Below, in pieces: positions 25,343-34,610 of a stretch of 64,000 bases of DNA. Origin of the DNA: Vagococcus sp. CY52-2 (GTDB lineage Bacteria; Bacillota; Bacilli; Lactobacillales; Vagococcaceae); assembly GCF_022655055.1 (NCBI RefSeq), contig NZ_CP093384.1:1612001-1676000 (forward strand), given 5' to 3'. The notes under the pieces are model-generated. The model worked only from the letters and a program-made list of their open reading frames with translations, had not been told where the DNA came from and did no database searches. The translations under genes and the position numbers were made by a program. The first letter of the stretch is position 1. Each line of letters starts with the position of its first letter.

Positions 25343-26231
25343 AGTCGATTTAACTAATTTAACTACTGAACAGCGCAACCAAGATACATTAGGTTTAGAT
25401 ACGATGAGTGTCAAAGAAGCTCTTTTATTAATGAATCAAGAAGATGAAAAAGTAGCCGAAGCAGTTAAAGATGAATTAGCTAGCATTGAACCAGTGATTA
25501 TCCAGACAATTGAAGCCTTTAACCAAGGAGGACGTCTTATTTATATGGGGGCTGGCACAAGTGGCAGACTGGGTGTTTTAGACGCAGCTGAATGTGTCCC
25601 AACTTTTGGTGTTAGTCCTGATATGGTGATTGGTTTAATTGCCGGTGGAGAAAAAGCGATGACTATTGCAGTCGAAGGGGCTGAAGATTCCATGGAACTT
25701 GGTAGAAAAGATTTAGTTGATTTAAATCTTTCAAAACACGATATGGTCATTGGGATTGCCGCAAGTGGTAGAACTCCTTACGTGATTGGTGGTCTCAACT
25801 ACGCTAGAGAAATAGGGGCAAAAACAGCTAGCTTATCTTGTAATAAAAACGCGTTGATTAGCCAAAGTGCTGACTTTCCAATTGAAGTTAGCGTTGGTCC
25901 AGAATTTTTAACAGGATCCACTCGACTAAAATCAGGAACAGCTCAAAAACTCGTTTTAAATATGATTTCAACTATTAGCATGATTGGAATTGGAAAAGTC
26001 TTTAATAATTTAATGGTCGATGTGAAAGCAACTAATGAAAAACTCGTAGAGCGTGCAAAACGCATTATTATGCAAGCAACAGAAGTAGATTATGAGACAG
26101 CTGAAACGTATTTTTATGAAGCAGATGAAGATGTCAAATTAGCTATTGTCATGATTTTGACAAATAGTAGCAAAGATGACGCAACGGAAAAGTTAACTCA
26201 GGCTAAAGGTTTTATAAAAAAAACATTATAA
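25335..26231 (+). CDS. murQ: N-acetylmuramic acid 6-phosphate etherase MurQ
   Basis: About 298 residues with a SIS domain. Motifs include RLIYMGAGTSGRLGVLDAAE at about 51-70, ASGRTPYVIGGLNYAR, and TGSTRLKSGTAQKL. It removes D-lactate from MurNAc-6-phosphate to give GlcNAc-6-phosphate. Translation is likely from ATG 25335, nine bases after AAAGG; upstream in-frame ATGs at 25326 and 25329 overlap that site. Coupled to mupG by overlap and followed by the permease after twelve bases. Confidence 0.95.
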   Translation: MSKVDLTNLTTEQRNQDTLGLDTMSVKEALLLMNQEDEKVAEAVKDELASIEPVIIQTIEAFNQGGRLIYMGAGTSGRLGVLDAAECVPTFGVSPDMVIGLIAGGEKAMTIAVEGAEDSMELGRKDLVDLNLSKHDMVIGIAASGRTPYVIGGLNYAREIGAKTASLSCNKNALISQSADFPIEVSVGPEFLTGSTRLKSGTAQKLVLNMISTISMIGIGKVFNNLMVDVKATNEKLVERAKRIIMQATEVDYETAETYFYEADEDVKLAIVMILTNSSKDDATEKLTQAKGFIKKTL

Positions 26232-26243
26232 AGGAGAATCACT

Positions 26244-28187
26244 ATGGCAAAGAATGACTTAAGTTTAAACGAATTATCACAACAAATTTACAATCATGTT
26301 GGTGGAATGAAAAACGTTGTCTCTATTGTTCATTGTATGACACGCGTTAGAATGACTCTTAAAAATCGTGATTTAGTTGATTTAGATGGGTTAAAAGCTA
26401 TTCCTGGCGTACTAGGAGTAGTCGATGATGATCAATTACAAATTATTATTGGACCAGGAAAAGTCAATAAAGTAGCTAAAGAGATGGTTGATATGGCTGG
26501 CGTTGATTTAGGTGAAACGTTCCCTGAAGCCCATTCAGGAAAAGAAATGGTTAATGAAAAAGCAAGAGAAATGAAAGAAGCTCAAAAAGCCAAGCAAAAA
26601 CAATCTACCTTAAAAGTCATTCTTAAGGACATTTCTAATATTTTCGTTCCGATGATTCCAGCTTTTGTTGGTACTGGTATTGTTGCAGGGATTGCTGCTA
26701 TTTTAACCAACTTAGTAACAGCTGGTAGTATTAATGGGGCAACTTGGCAACAATATATCGACGTGATGAATATTCTAAAAAATGGGATGTTTGGTTATTT
26801 AGTTATTTATACAGGGATTAACGCTGCTCAAGTATTTAAAGCAACACCCACTCTAGGTGGGGTTATTGGGGCTGTTGTCATGCTAACAGGTATGAACCCT
26901 GAAGCACCACTTAAAAATCTCTTCACCGGGCAAGCTCTTTCTCCTGGCCAAGGTGGGATTTTAGGTGTTATCTTTGCTGTTTGGTTACTTTCTCTTGTTG
27001 AAAAAAGATTACATAAGATCATTCCTGATTCGATAGATATTATTGTGACTCCAACTCTATCTTTGATTATTATTGGACTAATTGAAATATTCTTTATTAT
27101 GCCTCTAGCTGGATTTATCTCTGATGGTATGGTTGGTGGGATTAATTGGGTACTAAACGTTGGTGGAGCCTTCTCTGGATTTATTTTAGGAACATTCTTC
27201 TTACCAATGGTGATGTTTGGTTTACATCAAATACTAACACCCATCCATGTCCAAATGATTAATGAAACAGGACAAACCATGTTACTACCAATTCTAGCAA
27301 TGGCAGGTGCTGGACAAGTCGGAGCTGCGATTGCACTATGGGTTCGATGCAAAAAAGACAAAGAATTAACAGAAATGATTAAAGGAGCTTTACCTGTTGG
27401 GATTTTAGGTATTGGTGAACCTTTAATTTACGGTGTAACCTTACCTTTAGGCCGTCCATTTATTACTGCTTGTATCGGTGGTGGTATTGGTGGGGCTGTT
27501 GTTGGATTAGTTGGAAATATCGGCGCGATTGCTATTGGCCCTTCTGGTGTAGCCTTAATTCCATTAATTGCGAATGGTAGATGGTGGGGATATGTTTTAG
27601 GATTACTTGCTGCTTACGCTGGTGGATTTTTAGCGACTTACTTCTTTGGTATTCCAAAAGAACAATTAGAAAAAAACACCTTAGCAGAAACAACAGAGGA
27701 TATTATTGTCAAACCTACAACTCAAGTAAAAGAAGTGAGTTTAACTTCTATTGCAAATGGTGTAGCTCATACATTAGAAGAAGTAAGTGACCCTGTATTC
27801 CAAGAAAAAATGATGGGCGATGGTTATTTTATTGATCCAAGTGATGGTCATATCTATTCTCCAGTTGACGGAACAATTACCACTGTTTTCCCAACAAAAC
27901 ATGCCATTGGTATCACAACAACTAATGGACTAGATGTTTTAATCCACATGGGAATTGATACTGTCAATCTTGATGGAAAACCTTTTGATGTTAAAGTAAC
28001 ACAAGGTCAGAAAGTAAAACAAGGTGACTTATTGGCCAGGGTTGATTTAGAACAAATTAAAGAAGCGAAAAAAGAAACTTCTATGATTGTTGTTTTAACT
28101 AACATGGATGATATTGACACATTCGTTTTAACAAAAACAGGCACTGTAACACATACAGACCATCTTTTAAATGTAAAAATGACATAA
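26244..28187 (+). CDS. murP: PTS EIIBCA permease, MurNAc type
   Basis: A 647-residue permease. EIIB covers residues 1-90 with the phosphocysteine in VHCMTRVRMT. EIIC with about ten membrane segments spans roughly 120-480. A glucose-type EIIA follows at about 510-645 with the phospho-His in LIHMGIDTV. Position after mupG-murQ indicates MurNAc or MurNAc-GlcNAc as substrate, which is imported and 6-phosphorylated. Many MurP proteins lack EIIA, so the fused EIIA makes this permease self-sufficient. No dedicated MurR lies next to it. Confidence 0.9.
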   Translation: MAKNDLSLNELSQQIYNHVGGMKNVVSIVHCMTRVRMTLKNRDLVDLDGLKAIPGVLGVVDDDQLQIIIGPGKVNKVAKEMVDMAGVDLGETFPEAHSGKEMVNEKAREMKEAQKAKQKQSTLKVILKDISNIFVPMIPAFVGTGIVAGIAAILTNLVTAGSINGATWQQYIDVMNILKNGMFGYLVIYTGINAAQVFKATPTLGGVIGAVVMLTGMNPEAPLKNLFTGQALSPGQGGILGVIFAVWLLSLVEKRLHKIIPDSIDIIVTPTLSLIIIGLIEIFFIMPLAGFISDGMVGGINWVLNVGGAFSGFILGTFFLPMVMFGLHQILTPIHVQMINETGQTMLLPILAMAGAGQVGAAIALWVRCKKDKELTEMIKGALPVGILGIGEPLIYGVTLPLGRPFITACIGGGIGGAVVGLVGNIGAIAIGPSGVALIPLIANGRWWGYVLGLLAAYAGGFLATYFFGIPKEQLEKNTLAETTEDIIVKPTTQVKEVSLTSIANGVAHTLEEVSDPVFQEKMMGDGYFIDPSDGHIYSPVDGTITTVFPTKHAIGITTTNGLDVLIHMGIDTVNLDGKPFDVKVTQGQKVKQGDLLARVDLEQIKEAKKETSMIVVLTNMDDIDTFVLTKTGTVTHTDHLLNVKMT

Positions 28188-28191
28188 CGAA

Positions 28192-28224
28192 AAACGCTTG
28201 GAAAAATTTTCCAAGCGTTTCTTT
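28192..28224. terminator. Terminator of the MurNAc operon (bidirectional)
   Basis: AAACGCTTGGAAAA pairs with TTTTCCAAGCGTTT across a minimal centre, followed by CTTTT. The convergent ABC permease gene ends just beyond. Confidence 0.85.
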
Positions 28225-29474
28225 TATCTTGTTTTTGTCACTTTTAACGCATCTTTAAATACTTGCATCATACTCTTATCACTATAAATTAAAACAGTTG
28301 ATTTGTATACTTTAGCTGAAAGTTTAAGTAATAAAATAATTCCAACTAATAGTATGCCTAAAGAAATAAGAATTTCTGTATTGGTGACACTATCATTTGC
28401 GATTCTAACAGGCATAGCAAATGATGAGAAAAACGGTATGAATGAAAAGATTTTAATTAGCATATTTTGTGGATCAGACATTCCTAACATCATTGTTGGT
28501 AACGAGGCAATCATAATCAAATAAGTCACAGGTGTTACAGCTTTTGCAGCATCTTCTGATTTACTTACTAACGAGCCTGTAAAAGCTGATAAAATCGTAT
28601 AGATTAACACACCTAATAGTAAATATAAGAGATTGTAACCTAAAATTCCTTTGATTAATTCATCAATTGATACTGTTTCCAAAAATCCTTTTACCATATC
28701 TATGTCTTTTGCTAAAACATAAGCAATCACGCCAGAAAACAGATAGATGAGAACTTGCGTTGAAATTACGAGGAAAATCCCCATAATTTTCCCGTAAAAA
28801 TGTTTTGCTGCCGTTGTACTGGACAAGATGATTTCCATAATACGTGTCCCTTTTTCAGACGCCACTTCTTGCGCTGTAATAGAAGCATATAGTAAGACTA
28901 TCATATACATCGCTAAAACAATAAAGAATCCCACTAGTGTTAATGCCATCCGATTATCTTTATTTTCCTTAATCTGTCCATCTGATACTTTGACTTGTTT
29001 TTCTGATAAAGTTGCTTGAGATAACAATGTCGTCACTTGCTCTTGCGTTAACCCTAATGAACCTGAATTAATACCTAGCTGCATTTGATTTAGAAATCCA
29101 AGTAGTATTTGTTGATTTGTTGTACCAAGTGTTTCTACTCCTGTATACTGTCCTTTTAATTGATTTTCAGAAACCGAAATAGAAAGATACCCATCAATTT
29201 CTTCGTTTTCAAGTGCTTTTTTTGCCTCAGATTCTGTCGTAATCTTCTTGTTTATATCGAAATCATCTTTAGCCATTTCTCTATAGGTTTCACTAATAGC
29301 CTTATCATCCGAGACAATCGCTATTTCATTTACGTCTGAAAATTTATCTCCAAAGTAACCCATTCCTAAAGAAAAGCCAATTAATAAAAATGGTGCTAAA
29401 ACCATCATAATAAAACTTGCAGATTTAACATGTTTCTTATACGTTTCAAGTGCAACAACCCAAAATTTATTCAT
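28224..29474 (-). CDS. ABC-2 type transporter permease (NatB/YhaP-like)
   Basis: About 416 residues with one N-terminal membrane helix (ASFIMMVLAPFLLIGFSLGM), a large extracytoplasmic loop at about 45-190, and five to six helices at the C-terminus. This is the NatB/YhaP arrangement. It overlaps the ATPase gene by eight bases and pairs with it as an exporter; the substrate is unknown. The ATG at 29474 is chosen by homology; GTG 29483 or TTG 29486 are possible. It is the last gene of the PadR-headed operon. Confidence 0.85.
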   Translation of the reverse strand: MNKFWVVALETYKKHVKSASFIMMVLAPFLLIGFSLGMGYFGDKFSDVNEIAIVSDDKAISETYREMAKDDFDINKKITTESEAKKALENEEIDGYLSISVSENQLKGQYTGVETLGTTNQQILLGFLNQMQLGINSGSLGLTQEQVTTLLSQATLSEKQVKVSDGQIKENKDNRMALTLVGFFIVLAMYMIVLLYASITAQEVASEKGTRIMEIILSSTTAAKHFYGKIMGIFLVISTQVLIYLFSGVIAYVLAKDIDMVKGFLETVSIDELIKGILGYNLLYLLLGVLIYTILSAFTGSLVSKSEDAAKAVTPVTYLIMIASLPTMMLGMSDPQNMLIKIFSFIPFFSSFAMPVRIANDSVTNTEILISLGILLVGIILLLKLSAKVYKSTVLIYSDKSMMQVFKDALKVTKTR

Positions 29475-30369
29475 CCTCTTCACCAACCTTTAATTTAAAT
29501 ATTTCCTCTAATGTCGGTGGCTGTTGATTAAATATTGGAATATAATCAGTCACCTTGATTACTTCTTCAAATACATCTCGACCTACCTCTGAAGATTCCA
29601 ATCTTAGATGATAATAATTTTCTCTTGAATTTTCTACTCTTAATACTCCAGGAATAGCCTCTAATTCTTCTTTAGATAGAGTTGTTTCTATCTCTAAGTG
29701 AGTTCTTCCAAATGATTCTCTAATAGCCTGAACAGATCCATCCAATACCATTTCACCATCTCGCAACATGACTAGATGATCACAAATTTTTTCAACATTT
29801 TCCATATTGTGACTAGAAAAAATAACACACGAACCGTTTTCTTTTAATTCGATAATACCTTCTTTTAAAAGCTCAGCATTTACTGGATCTAATCCACTAA
29901 ATGGTTCATCTAAAATAATCAATTTAGGTTCATGGATAAGTGTTGCAATCAACTGAACCTTTTGTTGATTTCCTTTAGATAACGATTTTACTTTATCTGT
30001 TTTTTTCCCTTTTACTTGAAATTTTTCCATCCATTTATCAATTAGCGGAACAATTTCTTTTTTCTTTTTTCCACGTAAGCGACCAAAATAAATCAACTGG
30101 TCTTCAATTGTTACTTTAGGATAAAGTCCTCTTTCTTCTGGTAAATAACCAATAACATCATAATCTTTCTCTTTTAATGGTTTTCCATTCCATAAAATCG
30201 TTCCATCATCTGCATCTAAAAAGTTTAAAATCAAACGAAAGGTTGTTGATTTTCCCGCACCATTTTGTCCGATTAATCCTAAAATCTTGCCATCAGGTAT
30301 ACGAAAAGATACATCATCTACTGCTGCCATATCCCCAAAATATTTTGTTAATCCTTCTACTTCTAACAT
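29467..30369 (-). CDS. ABC transporter ATP-binding protein (NatA/YhaQ-like)
   Basis: A 300-residue ATPase with Walker A GQNGAGKSTT near residue 34, signature SLSKGNQQKVQ near 134 and Walker B LIILDEPFSGLDP near 154. A C-terminal extension of about 80 residues follows, as in NatA-type exporters. AGGAGGGG lies upstream. It is cotranscribed with padR, the DUF2812 gene and the permease gene. Confidence 0.93.
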   Translation of the reverse strand: MLEVEGLTKYFGDMAAVDDVSFRIPDGKILGLIGQNGAGKSTTFRLILNFLDADDGTILWNGKPLKEKDYDVIGYLPEERGLYPKVTIEDQLIYFGRLRGKKKKEIVPLIDKWMEKFQVKGKKTDKVKSLSKGNQQKVQLIATLIHEPKLIILDEPFSGLDPVNAELLKEGIIELKENGSCVIFSSHNMENVEKICDHLVMLRDGEMVLDGSVQAIRESFGRTHLEIETTLSKEELEAIPGVLRVENSRENYYHLRLESSEVGRDVFEEVIKVTDYIPIFNQQPPTLEEIFKLKVGEEDE

Positions 30370-30380
30370 TCTTTCCCCTC

Positions 30381-31052
30381 CTATTGATTAAAAAATAACA
30401 TACTACTAACAAATCCGAAAAGAGCCCCAATAATCATCGCAATAACCATATCTCTTCCAAATTTTTGGCTTCTATCTATTGCCTTGGGATTGTTATACAA
30501 TTCTGGCCGTTTACGATATATCATTTTGAAATATAATAGTAAAACAGCCAACATCACTGGAAAAATAATCCCCAAAAATAATATGCCACTAATGATTGCT
30601 TTTAACCACAAGCCCATGTCAAAATGATTGAAATAAAACAACATCAGATATATAGCCAAACTTGGAAAAAAAGCCCATAAAGACTGTAATAACATCCAGA
30701 CTGTTTCATTTTTCAAACGTTCTTTATAAGTTTGTCTGTCAGTATAGTTAAAAACATGGTTACCAGTTGATTTAAATACAAAATAACGATTTCGATAATT
30801 TTCGACTAGCGACCAACCTGAATCTTTATAAAACTCAACATACTCATTAATATCTTCTTTTTTCCCACTATAAAAATCAATGACCCAAGTTGATTCTTCT
30901 TCTGCTGCTTTTTTAAATACATAAAATCCTAAAGGACTAATTTTTTTTAGTTGCCACCCCTTACTAGCTTCTTTCGAAAAATAAATACTTTCTTTTTCAG
31001 CGTAAAAAGCTAAACCTTTAGATAGTTTAATTTTCGTGTTTTTCCATATCAT
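30381..31052 (-). CDS. DUF2812 membrane protein
   Basis: About 223 residues. A soluble N-terminal DUF2812 domain (LAFYAEKESIYFSKEASKGW; STWVIDFYSGKKED) is followed by two to three membrane helices at about 125-145, 150-175 and 200-222. DUF2812 proteins are commonly encoded beside PadR regulators, as here, where the start overlaps the padR end. The role is unknown; it may sense or modulate the exporter. Confidence 0.85.
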   Translation of the reverse strand: MIWKNTKIKLSKGLAFYAEKESIYFSKEASKGWQLKKISPLGFYVFKKAAEEESTWVIDFYSGKKEDINEYVEFYKDSGWSLVENYRNRYFVFKSTGNHVFNYTDRQTYKERLKNETVWMLLQSLWAFFPSLAIYLMLFYFNHFDMGLWLKAIISGILFLGIIFPVMLAVLLLYFKMIYRKRPELYNNPKAIDRSQKFGRDMVIAMIIGALFGFVSSMLFFNQ

Positions 31053-31362
31053 ACACATCCACCCTATCTCCCATTAATAGAGAACGTCCCGCTTCATAAA
31101 ACATACGTCGTCTGTCAACTTCTTTTATCAATTCTTCTTGTCCTTGAGAAGTTATCACATATATTTTTTTTCTATCTTTATCCTCTTTGAGACGAATATC
31201 TCCTTTTTTTTCTAATTTTTTTAAAATAGTATACATACTTGCTGGACCAATTGTTACACTATCATGTGTCATCTCACTGATACCCTTCATTATTGCATAG
31301 CCATGTCTTGGTTCTAATAAACTTAACAAGATTAAATACGTCGAGTCTGTCATAGATTCCAT
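31027..31362 (-). CDS. PadR family transcriptional regulator
   Basis: About 111 residues beginning MESMTDSTYLILLSLLEPRH with the PadR winged helix (GYAIMKGIS; TIGPASMYTILKKLEKKGDI). I start at ATG 31362 because AAAGGAG sits nine bases upstream; the longer frame would run through the promoter. The gene heads a four-gene operon and is preceded by a 22-bp-arm palindrome over the promoter, so autoregulation is very likely. Confidence 0.9.
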   Translation of the reverse strand: MESMTDSTYLILLSLLEPRHGYAIMKGISEMTHDSVTIGPASMYTILKKLEKKGDIRLKEDKDRKKIYVITSQGQEELIKEVDRRRMFYEAGRSLLMGDRVDVYDMEKHEN

Positions 31363-31391
31363 TTTTTCACTCTCCTTTAATCCATATCCAA

Positions 31392-31452
31392 CTATATCAT
31401 TATATAATATATCTTTAACTGATATATTATATAATGATATAGTTTTTGTCAA
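31392..31452 (-). promoter_or_regulatory. padR promoter embedded in a 22-bp-arm palindrome
   Basis: Arms at 31392-31413 and 31421-31442 are perfect inverted repeats with a 7-bp spacer (TTTAACT). Minus-strand TTGACA (31452-31447) is followed by TATAAT after 15 bases or TAATAT after 17, both inside the palindrome. Repressor binding would occlude the -10. The site is unusually long for a PadR dimer and may take two dimers. Confidence 0.85.
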
Positions 31453-31453
31453 T

Positions 31454-31495
31454 AAAAAAAGATGATTTCAAGTTTTTGCTTGAAATCATCTTTTT
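31454..31495 (-). terminator. Terminator of sagA (bidirectional form)
   Basis: A-run plus GATGATTTCAAG (31456-31472) pairs with CTTGAAATCATC plus T-run (31479-31495). It is downstream of the minus-strand sagA-like gene and close to the padR -35. Confidence 0.9.
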
Positions 31496-31512
31496 AATAA
31501 TAATCGTTTAAA

Positions 31513-32889
31513 TTAGTTAACTCTTACACCAAAATCTGGTGAATAATATGACATACTTGTCACTTTAACTGATTCTCCTGGTTGTGGAGCATGAATATAT
31601 TGACCTCCACCAACATAGATACCTACATGGTACGTCGCACCTCTAGAACCCCAGAATACCAAATCTCCTGGTTGTAATTCACCTAACGAAATTTGTGTTC
31701 CAGCACTTTCTTGTGGGACAGTCCATCCACCAATTTCTTTTCCTGCCGCTTGACGGAATACATAAGATGTAAATCCTGAACAGTCAAATGAACTAGGTCC
31801 TTTTGCTCCCCAAACATATGGTTTTCCAATATGTTTGTATGCTTCAGATACAACAGCATTACCATTTGCAGCTGGTGTTGTAGAAGTTTGTGATGGCGCT
31901 GGTGTTGTCGCAACAGGCGTACTTGTCTCTGTTGTATTTGTTTCTTCTACTTCTGGTTGTGTTTGAGCAGGTTTATTTTCATTAATATCGTTTGGTGTCA
32001 CAACAGTCACTTGTTTATCGATTTTTCCAGAATTATCTGTTGTATTATTATTAGTTTCATTAGAAGTATTATCAGTATTATTACTATTAGCAGTATTATT
32101 ACTGTCGCTATTAGTTTTAGCGGTGTCTACTTTTTCACTTTTGACAGTTTTAGTTTGTTCTTTCGCTGCTTGAGCTGCTGCTTCTACAGCTTTGCGTTGC
32201 TCTTCACGTTTTTCTTCTGCAGCTTTTTGTTCAGCTAAATACTGTTCTTTTTTATTTTCCTCTGTCGCTTTTTCAGCAGAAATTTGGCTAACAGTTGCTT
32301 GTTGTGCTAACTCCTGATCTTCTAATTCACCTTTTTTTGCTTCTAAAGTAACAGCTGTTTCCTGTACTTCTTTTGCTTTTTTTTCTGCAGATGCTTTTTT
32401 CGCTTCTACTGCTTCTTTATCTTCTTTTTGTTGTTTCATCATATCATTATTAGCACCTACTAGACGATTAGCCGCCATAACTTTTGTCAAAGCATCTGAA
32501 ACAGAATCAGCGTTTAAAACTAAATCAATAACATTTGAGCTGTTTGATTCTACTTGAACCGATCTAGCTTGTTCTTTGATTGATGCATCACGTTTTGCAA
32601 TACGTGCTTCTAAATCTTTTACTTCACTATTTAAACTAGAAATTTCTTTTGTTAATTCCACTTGTTTCGTTTGCAATGCTGATGCTTCTTCTTTAATTGA
32701 TGAAATATTTTCTTTTATACTTGATAATTGCGTAGTTGCTTCTTCTTCTTTAGAGGCTAACTCCTTAATTTTTTTATTTTGTTCTTCTACTTTTGAGTCT
32801 GTGTTAGCTGCAGTAGCTAACGCTGGCGCACCCACTGTACTTAATAATATACTACTTAATAAAATCGTCGATAATACTTTCTTTTTCAA
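31513..32889 (-). CDS. sagA: SagA-like secreted NlpC/P60 peptidoglycan hydrolase
   Basis: A 458-residue secreted protein. The signal peptide is about residues 1-28 (TILLSSILLSTVGAPALATA). A long coiled coil follows at about 30-240, then a Thr/Asn/Ser-rich linker to about 340, and an NlpC/P60 domain at about 345-458. The catalytic Cys is in FDCSGFTSYVF and the His in HVGIYVGGGQ. The layout matches enterococcal SagA, a DL-endopeptidase active on muropeptides. Translation starts at TTG 32889 after GGAGGA. Downstream of mreC-mreD, the same neighbourhood as in Enterococcus. Confidence 0.9.
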   Translation of the reverse strand: MKKKVLSTILLSSILLSTVGAPALATAANTDSKVEEQNKKIKELASKEEEATTQLSSIKENISSIKEEASALQTKQVELTKEISSLNSEVKDLEARIAKRDASIKEQARSVQVESNSSNVIDLVLNADSVSDALTKVMAANRLVGANNDMMKQQKEDKEAVEAKKASAEKKAKEVQETAVTLEAKKGELEDQELAQQATVSQISAEKATEENKKEQYLAEQKAAEEKREEQRKAVEAAAQAAKEQTKTVKSEKVDTAKTNSDSNNTANSNNTDNTSNETNNNTTDNSGKIDKQVTVVTPNDINENKPAQTQPEVEETNTTETSTPVATTPAPSQTSTTPAANGNAVVSEAYKHIGKPYVWGAKGPSSFDCSGFTSYVFRQAAGKEIGGWTVPQESAGTQISLGELQPGDLVFWGSRGATYHVGIYVGGGQYIHAPQPGESVKVTSMSYYSPDFGVRVN

Positions 32890-33047
32890 AGCTAGCCATC
32901 CTCCATTTTTTTCATTTCACATTTATTTTTATTTGATTAAATTTTTATTCATTTTTTTAAATTTACGTTAACTTTAACAATAACCAAATTCTAACATAGA
33001 TACATGTCACTTTGATGATAGGAATGTTACAAAAACATTTCAAATAA

Positions 33048-33566
33048 TCACTTTTTCTTGTAAACTCCATATACCTTTGATAGTGGTATAACTAACAGAC
33101 ATATATACAATACATTGATTAATAAAGATGGAGCTAGATTTCGCGTGAAAAAGTCTAAAAAGTTAGCATTAGTTAATTTGAAAATACTAAGTAAAACCGC
33201 TCTTCCTATGGACATAAGTGTGACAAACACAATAAAACTTAATATAAGTGTCAGAGTATTTGGTTCGACATATTCAAAAAGTCTATACATGAAAAAAACG
33301 AGGATGGGTAACAATATTAAATTAATTCCCAAAACGTTATAAAAATAAGAATCATATAATAATCCAATAACTGTTGCACAAATCATTAAATAAGTTTGAT
33401 TTACTTTAAACGTCGAAAACATTAAAATTAGCAAAACTAAATGACTTGTAAATGTCATAGGAATAGATAACATCCCCATCATTGCACTGCTTACATGACC
33501 ATCAACTAACATTGCAACAAACAATAAAACAGGTAAATAGTATGGATAGTATGATTTTTGTTCCAT
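33048..33566 (-). CDS. mreD: Rod shape-determining protein MreD
   Basis: A 172-residue membrane protein with five or six hydrophobic segments and the MreD pattern DGHVSSAMMGMLSIPMTFTS early and YLMICATVIGLLYDSYFYNV later. Its start ATG shares a base with the mreC stop (TAATG), so it is translationally coupled. MreD works with MreC in peripheral wall synthesis. No mreB is present here, as expected for ovococci. Confidence 0.92.
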   Translation of the reverse strand: MEQKSYYPYYLPVLLFVAMLVDGHVSSAMMGMLSIPMTFTSHLVLLILMFSTFKVNQTYLMICATVIGLLYDSYFYNVLGINLILLPILVFFMYRLFEYVEPNTLTLILSFIVFVTLMSIGRAVLLSIFKLTNANFLDFFTRNLAPSLLINVLYICLLVIPLSKVYGVYKKK

Positions 33567-34435
33567 TACTCCACCCCTTGATTTCCAGCAAGACGTTTAA
33601 TAACTGTTACGCTTGAAACGTCATACATATCAGCAACAGGAGTCACCAATACTTCTGCATTTAACCCTGTTTTATTTTTTTTCACTTCTTTGACTTCCCC
33701 AACAACTAACCCTTCTGGAGAATTGTTTCCTAAACCAGATGTTGAAACCAAATCTCCTTTTTTAATGTTATCCACACTCGTTAATTGGGAAACGATTAAA
33801 GTATGCGTCTTACTGTTATAACCTTCCATTAATCCATACGCAGATTTATCATCTTTCGTCTGAATCATTACAGGAAAATGATTAGTATTTTGATTTTGAG
33901 TGGTTAATAATTCTACCTTTGAACTACCAGATTCAGCAATAATCACTCGACCAATTAACCCTTTATCCCCCATTACTGCCATATTCACTTCTATACCATC
34001 TTTCGTTCCTTTATCAATAATCAACACATCTTGCCAACTGTCTGGTGAACGATTAATGACACTAGCATTAATCACATCGTAATCAGTTAATGTATCATTC
34101 AATTTTAATTGTTCTTTTAATTTTCTTGTCTCAGATTTTTGACTTGCTAACTCAGCTTCTAAAGAAGCACTTTTATCAATTTGTTTTTTTAATTCTTCAT
34201 TTTCTGTATAGGTATTAAACAAATTATTAATACTCTTTACTCCGCTTTCAAGCATTCTAAAAGGAGCTTTCACGACATAGTCTACTTTTGCAATTACATT
34301 ATTCGTTTGCGACTGACCTGGTAAACTTTTTTTATTATTATCTCGTTGCATCGCACTAAATGTCACTAATAAAATAATAACAATCACAACAGTGATCGCT
34401 ATAATGATATTTCGACTCGAATTATTTTTTTTCAC
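33566..34435 (-). CDS. mreC: Rod shape-determining protein MreC
   Basis: About 289 residues. One N-terminal membrane helix (NIIIAITVVIVIILLVTFSA), a coiled coil at about 60-110, and the extracytoplasmic beta domain (INASVINRSPDSWQDVLIID; KGDLVSTSGLGNNSPEGLVV). I choose GTG 34435, five bases after GGGGTG. A longer frame to 34513 lacks a site and would disrupt the usual short cytosolic N-terminus. Confidence 0.93.
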   Translation of the reverse strand: MKKNNSSRNIIIAITVVIVIILLVTFSAMQRDNNKKSLPGQSQTNNVIAKVDYVVKAPFRMLESGVKSINNLFNTYTENEELKKQIDKSASLEAELASQKSETRKLKEQLKLNDTLTDYDVINASVINRSPDSWQDVLIIDKGTKDGIEVNMAVMGDKGLIGRVIIAESGSSKVELLTTQNQNTNHFPVMIQTKDDKSAYGLMEGYNSKTHTLIVSQLTSVDNIKKGDLVSTSGLGNNSPEGLVVGEVKEVKKNKTGLNAEVLVTPVADMYDVSSVTVIKRLAGNQGVE

Positions 34436-34610
34436 TATTTCACCCCGTAATATCTTATAATCTAAAAAACATACATCCTTGATTTTACCATTATTCTTCA
34501 ATATAAACCACATAACTACCTATTTGTTTTCAAAATTTTAATAAACTAATTTACTATTGTCAGACTCTTTAGACTATAATAAGATTATCAACTCATCAGG
34601 AGGGTGTATT

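Noticed and set aside
31683-32238. Extra frames inside the sagA-like gene on both strands
   Set aside because: They arise from the repetitive Thr/Asn/Ala-rich linker of the secreted hydrolase and have no start signals.
34557-34610. N-terminal extension of the membrane protein gene starting at 34557
   Set aside because: A TATAAT at 34575-34580 and a strong ribosome binding site before 34611 show that translation starts later.
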